Origin: Umbilicaria muhlenbergii
Taxonomy: Eukaryota; Ascomycota; Lecanoromycetes; Umbilicariales; Umbilicariaceae
Direction: 5' to 3'
Assembly: GCA_000611775.1 (NCBI GenBank)
Contig: KK106985.1
Span: 2,032,291-2,096,290, forward strand
DNA: 64,000 bases
The notes under the pieces: model-generated
The model's database searches: none
The model's input: the letters and a program-made list of their open reading frames with translations, nothing else
Told to the model about the DNA's origin: nothing
Part shown: positions 55,758 through 64,000 of the stretch, in pieces
Numbering within the stretch: position 1 is the stretch's first letter
Layout of the letters: each line of letters opens with the position of its first letter
Translations under genes and position numbers: made by a program

Positions 55758-57256
55758 GGCAAAGACGGGCGGCACTCGGTGCAGCTGGTAGTACGAAGTG
55801 AGAGGGATTGCTTTCAAGGGCGCACAGAATCCGAAGCTGGATGTCAGGTCTCGTGGGGACGAAGTGATGTCAATGTCGTGGGGGGGGAGATGGTCTGTAA
55901 TGAGGGATTTGGCCCTGAGCTGCCTCCGGTCGAACGACGAGTGTTTGCTGGCGTCGAACAAGGGGAACGTCGCTCCGCCATCTTCGCGTGTCGAGCTGTG
56001 GCACTCCAGATCAGGAACCATCGTCAATGGCCAAGACCAGCCTCAGCCTTATCGGCAACAGGGGTCCTGCCCGATAAGAAACCTGGCCGTGCTAGTTTAG
56101 GCTCCTCAGGCTTCAGGCGTGACCCGGTGGCAAGCCTCTGGCGGCCCTGGGGCAGCACAAGCAGCACAAGCGGCACAAGCACCAGCCCAAGCCGCGCCCA
56201 CGCACTCGCACGCCCTCGCACCAGCTCTGGCCCCGTTTCCGGCGCCCCGAATAACTTAACAGGGGATGGTGCCGACGATGAAAGGTACGCGGAAGCCGGC
56301 AACGAATCAGACTGCCGAACGAGGCTCTCCGTGGTGACTGGTGCCAGACCTGTCGAATGACCAGAAACGACAAGAGACGAGAGATATGAAATCTATGGCG
56401 CTTCAGGACAGCGATCACGATGCAACAGAAGACCAGCTTCCCGCTGCTCCGAATGGCTGAAATGCGGAAATGCGGAAGGGCTGACAGGCTGAAATTCTTT
56501 GCTCGGTGTCTCGGTCGGAGCACGAAGAACGAGCATTTTTATACGTGAATCGCAAATATCTACAGCAAAGCACGAGTGCTGGATAGCCCGCCGGTGTGCT
56601 TGTGCCCAACGCGTCCCTAGCCCTAAAGACGTTGGAGAATAAACTCGCGCGGTATTTACCAGCCAGGAGCCGGAGGTCACATCATCAGAGAGGCCTCGTT
56701 TCAGGCTTGCACTTGGCGGTCCTGTCAATGCCACGCGTCTGAAACCACCCTTCCACCCTTCCACCCTTCCCTCCAACGCTGAACATACCCGTACAGTAGC
56801 GACATGCGCCTCCCCCCGCAATCGATCTCGCTGCCTTCCTCCCCTTCTCCTCGTCAGGATACCAACCATCTCAGCGATGTAAGGTACTGAGATGCACCCG
56901 ACGAAATACGGCAGTCGCTCTGTAAGGCTACGATGTCCGGCAACAACGCCATCATACTTTCCTCGGGCGTGGGTGGACGAAGCCGCCTGTTGCCTGCCGA
57001 CACCACTGACGTGGGCGGATCATTTGTGAACTGAATACATTGCTTGGCCCACAGAGGCTGTCCGGCTGATGAAAAGAGCCGTCGACCATATGCCGGCTGC
57101 ACGAAAGACAGCAAAGATAGGGCATCATGGGGATTATTGGGGCGTGATGCCACAATCCCCCATATTGTTTAATGCGCAAACGCACGCGGGTCTTGATGCA
57201 TAGTTCATTCTGCACGTTCGCTTTGACGTGGCCCATCTCGGCTTAGTCGACGGCAG
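55758..57256. other. Upstream region of glutamate dehydrogenase / 3' flank of ADE2
   Basis: 1.5 kb. Short direct repeats GCAGCACAA/GCGGCACAA occur at 56151-56185, and CCACCCTTCCACCCTTCC near 56752. The frame of 158 codons at 56393-56869 (minus) shows no domain. No gene called. Confidence 0.55.
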
Positions 57257-59174
57257 CTACTCTTTCGAGTCATACCCATCAAAGCCCACAGACTCCATTC
57301 TTTCGGCTTTGACCACTACCGTCTGCTCTTGATCCGCCAGGTACTTCTCTAAGCGGTTTCGGACGGCGTCATCCGTGGCACCTAAGATCCGCACCGCCAG
57401 TTGCGCCGCGTTGATGGAGTTGTTGATACCCACGGTGGCGACAGGAACTCCCCTCTGCGTGCGATGCTCAGCGCTGAATGATACCTGGCTAGTCTAGGTG
57501 AAACATTTGACTTACAGGCATTTGGACGATGCTCAAGAGGCTATCCATGCCATCCAATGTGCTCCCCTTGACCGGGACCCCAATGACGGGTAGAGGCGTA
57601 CTTGAAGCGATCATGCCTGGTAGATGAGCTGCACCACCCGCCGCTGCGATGATAACTTTGACTCCCATCCCTGCCGCGTCTTGGGCGAATTGGAACATGC
57701 GACTCGGTGTGCGATGCGCAGAGGTAATCGTAACACTGTGGGGGATATCAAGTTCCTTTAGAAAATCTACGCCTGCCTTGAGCACCGACCGATCAGAGTC
57801 GGAACCCATGGTGACAGCCACCAAAGGTCGCCCTTCCGATGGCGTCAGCTTGCTTCCGCTGGCGATGGTGCTTAGGCTAGCGCTGGGCTCTTTTCGTTCG
57901 GCGCGAATTCGGTCGATAAGCTTCACTAGAGGCTCTATCTGACTTTCGGCTTCGTTCATAGAGCTTGCTACGATGGTGATATGCCCCATCTTGCGTCCCG
58001 GTCGAGCGTCTCCCTTTCCGTACAGGTGGATCCTGGCACCGGGTACGGAAAGGGCTTCCTGAGCCGCAATAAGATGCGTATCCGGTCGGGCACCTCCAAG
58101 GATGTTCAGCATGATAGCGTGGGTATCAGGAGTCGTGAGTCGCGTGCCTCTCTCGGGTATCGGCAGTCCCAGAATAGCCCTAACTTGTGCATCATACTGC
58201 GATATCGGACAGGCTTCGATGGTGTAGTGTCCCGAATTATGCGGTCGAGGTGCAATCTCGTTGATGAGGAGCTTCCCTGAATAAGGTTGTTAGTTAGCCT
58301 CTATTCTATCCACAGTCCAAGCTTTGTGGTTACCATCCCGAAGGAAGAACATCTCCACGCCGAAGACGCCCTTCCCCCAAAAGCCAGCTACAGCGCGTCT
58401 GGCCAAATTTTGCGCCTCTTGCATCACAGTACTTGAAACGCCTCTTGCAGGTGCATAAACTAGCTTGCAGATGCTGTCTTCGTGAACTGTTTCGACCACG
58501 GGATAGGCCAGAGTGGCTTTTTGCCAGTCTCCTGTGGCGTCATCTTCGGTCTTCACTACCATAACAGCTAACTCTGCTTGGAAGTCCGCCCATTGTTCAG
58601 CATATAGAGGCCGATCTCGAAGGGTGTCTAGAGCTGTCCGTATCTCCGATGCAGAACGAACTGGATGGTTTCCCCGGCCATCGTAGGCTTCAGTCCTTGA
58701 CTTCAGCATCAAGGGATAACCAAGCACGCCCGCGATCTTCTTCAACCCCTCAGTACTGGCATCCTCCAGTGGTAATGATTGAGCCGTTGTAATCCCAAGG
58801 CCGATTAGATGTTCTTTCTGTCGGTATTTGTCCTGTATGATCCTGATCGTGCGCCAGCTCGGATGTATCTCGAGCTTGGTGCCCTTGCCCAATCTGCAAT
58901 CACTCCTGACCTCTGTGCCACTGGCGAGCTCCTCTAGCACGTCGGTATCCACGTGTTCGATTTCAACGGTCAGCACGTCACACTCTCGGGCTAATTTGCG
59001 AATAGCTGTGGGGTCTTTGAACGAGCCATTGACATGATTCGAGTTGGCGTTGATTTGCTTGGCCGGAGATCCTTCGGCGTCGAGAATAACGACGCTGATA
59101 TTGAGCCGATTGGCAGCCTCCGTGAGCATCCGGCCAAGCTGACCACCCCCAAGGACCCCTATCACCCTATCCAT
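57257..59174 (-). CDS. ade2: Phosphoribosylaminoimidazole carboxylase (AIR carboxylase)
   Basis: Three exons: 58334-59174, 57516-58276, 57257-57454; introns 57 and 61 nt; 599 aa. Carboxylates AIR to CAIR in purine biosynthesis; fungal Ade2 fuses a PurK-like ATP-grasp domain to a PurE-like domain. Seen: VIGVLGGGQLGRMLTEAANR at the N-terminus, ATP-grasp phrases SRTEAYDGRGN and FGVEMFFLRDGKLLINEIAP with RPHNSGHYT after the first junction, and from about residue 425 the PurE part VAVTMGSDSDRSVLKAG, ITSAHRTPSRM, AAGGAAHLPGMIAS and VPVKGS. The ATG at 59174 is preferred; 18 nt upstream the frame has only a GTG. Loss of this gene gives red pigment in many fungi. Confidence 0.97.
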
Positions 59175-60981
59175 TTTGAGAGAAACAGCCACAATCGCAG
59201 TAAAACAGCCGATATAGCATATAACTGGTACAGATGGAATCTTTATATACTGGAGAAGCTCTAGCGTGGATCGGAATTTTGCGCAGAAAGTGAGTCAACA
59301 ACGCCTATCTTAGGAAGGTTGCATACGAAGTGTAGTAGCACCAATTCTTCTGCTAGTGAGGCTGATTCTAATGAGACCCCGAATACGAGTAGAGAGACTC
59401 TGTGTGGTGGTCAAAGAATGACAGACCGATATGATACTTGGTTGAAGATTTTCGCTTAAAGTTACGTAGCACATAGTAAATTTGTCTGCCGGCACTAAAA
59501 CAAAAATGGTCGAAGCACGCCTTAATCCACAGACCGTCCACACCAGACTATCTTAGGGTGATGTTACCACTACAAGGTCAAGCGCAGGCGAAGAGGAGCA
59601 GGAATCTGGAAGGAGCCGCTCCAGGTCGGACCCGGGGCTTATTCAAACGCGGAGGATCTTCACCGCGCTCCTTAAAAGCTGACGCTTAACAATTCCCCAG
59701 GTGAGAAAAGACCTTCTTTGCAATCAAGACCCAACATATCGTAGAAGACGACCAAGCAACCCATATCGCTCGGTCATCGAACAGTTCACGGCATCCAAAA
59801 GTGTTCCGTACATCCTCGGCTTTCAGCACGGAGTACGTACTCCCGAGTCGGTGGAGGCACTTCCAATCTCAAACTAGAACCGCCACAGCGCACTTGTGCA
59901 GGTCCCGGTCCGTGGCACGCGAGATGGCAGGATCAGTGCTGGGGGCTGGACCAGACGGCAGGGGGTGGTGTGAAGATGGACATTAGTGATGCATGCTTCC
60001 AATTGGTGCTAGAAGCCTGCCTAGCTGAAGGCCCGGATGCGCCGTAACTCCCTATCGTACGCTTGGAAGGAATCCCGGCACCGCTGTTATGCACCGGATG
60101 CAGGCGTGGCAGACCTGGGCTAAGGTAAGGTAAGGTAGCCAACAAGACGCGGGTGCAGCCTAACGCGCCCTTTTGCTCGATCCCGGTGATTTACTTGGGG
60201 CCGGAATCTGGGGTGCAGCAGGCCACAGATCACATATGTAAAGAACAAACGAAGAGAGATGTGCCAGGTCGGATTGGGTCCCTCCGTTCCGTCTGTGATA
60301 AGACATCACTAAAAGCCGAGGGATGAGGATAGGGAGGGGACGGCAAGGTACAAAAGCCATGTACTCATTCGCCGCAAGGCACACTATCTCATGCTCGTCA
60401 TCAGGGAGGAAGGATTCAGGAATCAGGAATCAGGACCCTAATATTGCCAAGGGAGCCCAGAGACATCGTAGCATCCAACCGTCTGCGTACCCATATCCAA
60501 AATACCACGTTCCCAGATTACCAACAGACTCGCAAGCTCCAGTAATTGGACGCCTTGCAGCCCCAAGGGAGCGACAGCAGCCCAATCTCCGCTGCTGAAA
60601 GGCAGAGCGGCTTCCACGTCACCGCATCCTTGCTTGATATGCGCTGGCCGGCGGTGTGAGACCTGGGGACCGGGACGCATCCCTTGGCTCCCCGGCATTG
60701 CAACCTTTCCCCAGCTTTGACCGCCACAAGAAATTTATCCTTACAGCTGGCACGTTATATGTAAACGGCCGACTCCCTCTGAGAAGTCGGCCCCTTCTCT
60801 TTTCCCTTCACTCACCAGTGTCAAGAAACAACTTTGACTTCAACCTCGACAGCTATCAGGAAATCATAGCTCAGCTGTAAGCGTTTGTGGTACTGACACA
60901 CCGCCCAATACTTGCTGACGGTTTATGCTAGTCTACTACTACGCATTTCCCACCTCCCACTTGCAAGTTCACCTCTTCACA
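59175..60981. other. Divergent spacer between ADE2 and a possible small gene
   Basis: 1.8 kb. Contains TATATAAA for ADE2 (59242-59249, minus strand), a GGTAAGGTAAGGTAG run at 60122-60138 and, at the right end, a leader with a convincing untranslated intron (60877-60931) before the ATG at 60982. Confidence 0.5.
59242..59249 (-). promoter_or_regulatory. TATA box of ADE2
   Basis: TATATAAA on the minus strand, about 68-75 nt upstream of the ADE2 ATG, a normal distance for a fungal TATA promoter. Confidence 0.5.
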
Positions 60982-61200
60982 ATGTCGGCTCCGATGACCC
61001 AGACGCGCCGCCACCTCTCAGTCCTCACGGCCAGTAACCTCAGTCACGATCTCTCCACTGCCATCCAAGCCTCCTCTCAACCAAAGTACCAACTCTCGAG
61101 AGATCAGCGGTCGGCGGGACAGCTGCAACCACCACCACCGCCGCCATCTCCTGTCGGCTTTTCCTCCTCGGCGAATGGGTGGTCATGCAGAGCACGATGA
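60982..61200 (+). CDS. Possible small gene, 72 aa, with intron in its 5' leader
   Basis: The frame encodes MSAPMTQTRRHLSVLTASNL and ends with a proline run and SANGWSCRAR. Support is mostly from context: upstream lies a C/T-rich leader and a good intron at 60877-60931 (donor GTAAGC, branch-like TGCTGAC, acceptor GCTAG) that would bring the ATG into an early exon, and ATTTATCC/TATATGTAAA promoter-like sequence near 60750. No family is recognisable, and the protein could be longer if further splicing occurs. It may alternatively be a non-coding transcript. Confidence 0.4.
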   Translation: MSAPMTQTRRHLSVLTASNLSHDLSTAIQASSQPKYQLSRDQRSAGQLQPPPPPPSPVGFSSSANGWSCRAR

Positions 61201-61593
61201 GCGATCGATGGCATGGGGATGACGCGGAGGGATGCGGAGAGTTGACAAGGAGATAAGGACTTTTTATTTCCCAGAGAGATTCCAAGGGATTACGGCGGAG
61301 ACGGCGGAGTTGGCGTTGAGAATCATTCTCCGAGCTTCTATCTGTTGGCGAGCTTGCATCTAGAACCTTTTGCGTGCTTGAATTAGATGTATGTGGTATC
61401 ATCCGATCACATCGGCATGCCGGTCGCAAGGGGCTTTTGCCATCAGTGTTCTGTTGATGGAAAGTTGAAGAGCCAGTTCAGGTTGAGCAGCAGCAGTTGT
61501 CAATTAGCTGTAACATACTACACACCCCGAACGTAACCCCGAAGTCGTGCCCCGTGAAGAGGGATTGAGCAAGTGTCCCAAGCTCCTGTTCCG
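61201..61593. other. Convergent 3' spacer
   Basis: 393 nt between the possible small gene and the PPR-like gene. Nothing recognisable. Confidence 0.5.
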
Positions 61594-63900
61594 CTAGGAT
61601 TGGTAGCCTGTACCCCGCAGACGAAGGATTGTCTCTCTCCATTCTGGCTCGGTGAACCGTTGCGTACGTGCAGCCATAATCTCTTTGAGATCTGCCGGGA
61701 GCGTCGCTGCCACGTACTTGGAATGTTTTCCGGATAGTCTTTTGGACAGCGAATCTTTTGACTTTGGCACAGACTTGCCTTGTGCTATAGCCTCATCCAC
61801 TAGTCGTTCCTTCCCGGCCTCGAAAGGCTCAGCCAGCATCAAGAGATCGTTCACCGACTTCCAATTGAGGTATCGCAGCTCGTCCAAAGGGAAGCCGGTG
61901 GTAGTCTTCACTACAGGCGTCTTCTTACCCTCCTCAGGAGGCACAGCAGTTGGAGCGCCCAAGTCTATGGTAAGCTCATCGTAGAGACGACTTTGCCACT
62001 TCCCGTCCACACTTGAAGCCCAGGGACTTATCGATATACGATTTAGGGGTAAAGTCTTGAGATTGTAGGGCTGGCTAGCGCTGAGCCGTTTGCGCAAAAG
62101 ATCGAGTTCTGCTGATATCTGCTGGAAGGATTGAGAGCGCTCCTGGGCATGGGGTTCTATGCCTGTCTGTAACGACTCCAATGTCGTATCTTGCTTTGTT
62201 TCAGGGATCGGTTCCTTCGCTTCAGGAGCCATGTGTTGTGGATTTGAGGACATCAGCTCCGTGATGATATCTTCCATCCCAGCTCTTTTAGCGACTCGTA
62301 CAAATGCCGACCAATCTTCCCCATCTGGTTCTGCGCCTTGAGCGACAACAAAACGCACGAATTGGGTCCAAGATGACTTCATCATCACAGGATCGCGAAG
62401 ACGTCCGGCTGCTGTTTGAAGCGAGCGAAAAGTGTTCGCATTTGGTGAGAAACCTGTACTTTGAAAATTGTGCATAGCAAATGCTATCAGCTCCCTGTGT
62501 TTTAGCCTCCCACCCATTTCAATCAACGTGTTGAAAGTAGATGGGTCTGGACTGACACCCAGAATTCCGAAAACCTCATGGTGCAGCTCCACCATCCCGA
62601 AAACCTTCTTATCCATTTTTTCTTGCTCGGACTGTGCTTGAAATGGCTCTGTAATATCATTTGGGGCTAACACGCTCAGAATACCTTTGAGCAGGACGTT
62701 CATGTGAGGCGTTTCAAGCCTTCCAGCTGATCCGACAAAAGCATGAATAGCGTTGAACATAGCTCCCACAATGTCCTGGCTGAAGTTGCTAGCATTCCCG
62801 TTGGGCATGGCCTTGTATAGGTCTTGAAGAAGTGTTGTGAGCAATGAGCTAGGTATTACATTACCAGCTCGGCAGGCCAAGCAAAAAACTTCGTAAGCTT
62901 CTTGCAGAGGCCTCTCCATGAAGAACAGCTCGATGAAACGCGAGGGAATTTGGGAAGGATGAATCCGCAGGGCAGTATCTAATGTCATGTATGCATTCCG
63001 CCAGTCGCGGTGAAGCAGGCGTGCAGTGAGAATACCTTGCAGTAGTTGCATGCTAGTCCCTGAAGTAACCATATGTTGAGCCCGATCGGGGAGGATGGCT
63101 CCTGGGGAGAGATGATATTCGTTGAATTGAATCGCAAATCTTGTGAGAGCATGCTTGTATACCGCCTCGCAATACTCAAGATCCTTGCCGTAATATGCGA
63201 GTAGTTCAATTGCCGCTCCATAGGTCCCAAGACTGATGTAATTATCATCTTGTTCGATGACCCAATTCCAGAACTCAATCCCTTTGTCGTAGTTCTTTGA
63301 TTCTTTGAAGTAACCAATTAGGTGCAGGCTGACTCTAGGATCAGGTGGAACTGCCCTATTAACAAAGTCCCGCTGAAAGCTTTCAACATGGCTCTTTAGC
63401 GCTTCTCTTTTCGATCCATCCTTTTCTGCCCTGTACCTGTAATGGAGGAGTCGAGCTATTCCTACAGTGTCTCGGGAATCGAGGAGCTTGTTCCGGACCA
63501 ATTGTGGATAATTTTCCAGGACAGCATCTAGATCGCTCTCGACGAGGCGCTCTCGAAAAATGAGTAGCTATAATATCCACTTTGTCAGCGCACATCAACC
63601 AGAACATTAATACAGTATGTGGCAGACCTCGTGAGGCACTACTTGAGCAATTCTCTGTGGCAGTATTTGCTCCGAATACCTGCTGGAGCTCCATTTCCCA
63701 CGAGGTCCCTTCAACGGTTGAGCTCTGAACGCTGACGAACGACGCTCCACTGTAGACTCAGTCTTTTTCTTTTTGGATGCTCTCGAAGCATAGGACTTCG
63801 TTGCTACAAGAGGGAGCAGCGCAGCACGGGGTGGTAGCAAAAAGTATGCGTTTGGGCACACGACACTGGCAACAGCGCGGTATTGGAGCAATCGCGACAT
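61594..63900 (-). CDS. Mitochondrial PPR-like protein (organelle RNA/translation factor)
   Basis: Two exons, 63628-63900 and 61594-63567, with a 60-nt intron (donor GTCTGC, acceptor ATAG); 748 aa. The N-terminus MSRLLQYRAVASVVCPNAYF followed by LLPPRAALLPLVATKSYASR is a typical mitochondrial presequence with a likely cleavage near residue 40. The body is all-helical with degenerate pentatricopeptide-type pairs, for example GTYGAAIELLAYYGKDLEYC, PDPSTFNTLIEMGGRLKHRE and PNANTFRSLQTAAGRLRDPV. The C-terminal 200 residues are not PPR-like and include LDELRYLNWKSVNDLLMLAE. Fungal proteins of this shape act on mitochondrial mRNAs; the target is unknown. The first ATG in the frame lies 69 nt further upstream (63969), but MSRLL fits a presequence better. 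Confidence 0.8.
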
Positions 63901-64000
63901 ACGACCAATCCGGAAGTATGTACTATAGTTCGTCCACTTCTTCCCACGACATGCAGTAATGTATGACACGAAAAGCCTCCCTACGCAATCTTTGAATATT

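Noticed and set aside
56393-56869. 158-codon minus-strand frame upstream of glutamate dehydrogenase
   Set aside because: No homology-like motif, overlaps another frame of 136 codons, and lies in a low-complexity spacer.
59175-59192. GTG six codons upstream as ADE2 start
   Set aside because: Nuclear fungal genes rarely start at GTG, and the ATG at 59174 gives the expected N-terminus before VIGVLGGGQLG.

Overview
The window is nuclear DNA of a filamentous ascomycete (Pezizomycotina). The signs are protein-coding genes with short GT-AG introns of mostly 50-70 nt, large AT/GC-mixed intergenic spaces, and a giant gene for a Woronin-body tether (leashin), an organelle system restricted to Pezizomycotina. 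No rRNA, tRNA, CRISPR or bacterial-type features were found.

Layout, left to right. A PTR2-type peptide transporter is cut by the left edge (minus, 1-1249). It is followed by a secreted lysophospholipase/phospholipase B (plus, 3337-4953), a HAM1-like/BPI-fold lipid-binding protein (minus, 5968-8242) and a malic enzyme with five exons (plus, 9621-12472). The giant leashin gene (plus, 13323-32550; two exons, about 6,386 aa) fills nearly a third of the window. After it come a small GPI-anchored-type wall protein (plus, 33645-34070), a 56-residue Cys/Trp-rich protein split by an intron (minus, 34707-35088) and an uncharacterised Cys/His-rich protein (minus, 35377-36465). The right third is a block of primary metabolism: an ammonium transporter of the Mep1/Mep3 type (minus, 39414-41202), a CSC1/OSCA-family channel (minus, 44744-48815), hexokinase (plus, 50076-51698), the large NAD-dependent glutamate dehydrogenase (minus, 52286-55757), AIR carboxylase ADE2 (minus, 57257-59174), a possible 72-aa gene (plus, 60982-61200) and a mitochondrial PPR-like protein (minus, 61594-63900). 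Apart from nitrogen (ammonium uptake plus catabolic glutamate dehydrogenase) and carbon (malic enzyme, hexokinase) themes, the genes do not form an obvious cluster.

The spaces between genes, and three introns, are seeded with a family of short non-coding inverted-repeat elements (MITE-like, about 170-440 bp) whose ends resemble GGCGTAGGGTCAAAATAAG followed by TGGCAGT. At least 14 copies in three internal types are recognisable by eye. They sit in intron 1 of the peptide transporter and in two introns of the malic enzyme, and explain why those introns are several times longer than all others.

Inside leashin there are four layers of repetition: ten copies of an exact 99-nt (33-aa) unit, 25 copies of a roughly 27-aa PEAVPLP unit, a dozen acidic/aromatic-plus-polylysine modules, and recurring Ala/Gly-rich hydrophobic patches. 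All coordinates of exons were derived by reading splice sites and checking that phases close; functions rest on recognised family motifs, not on database searches.
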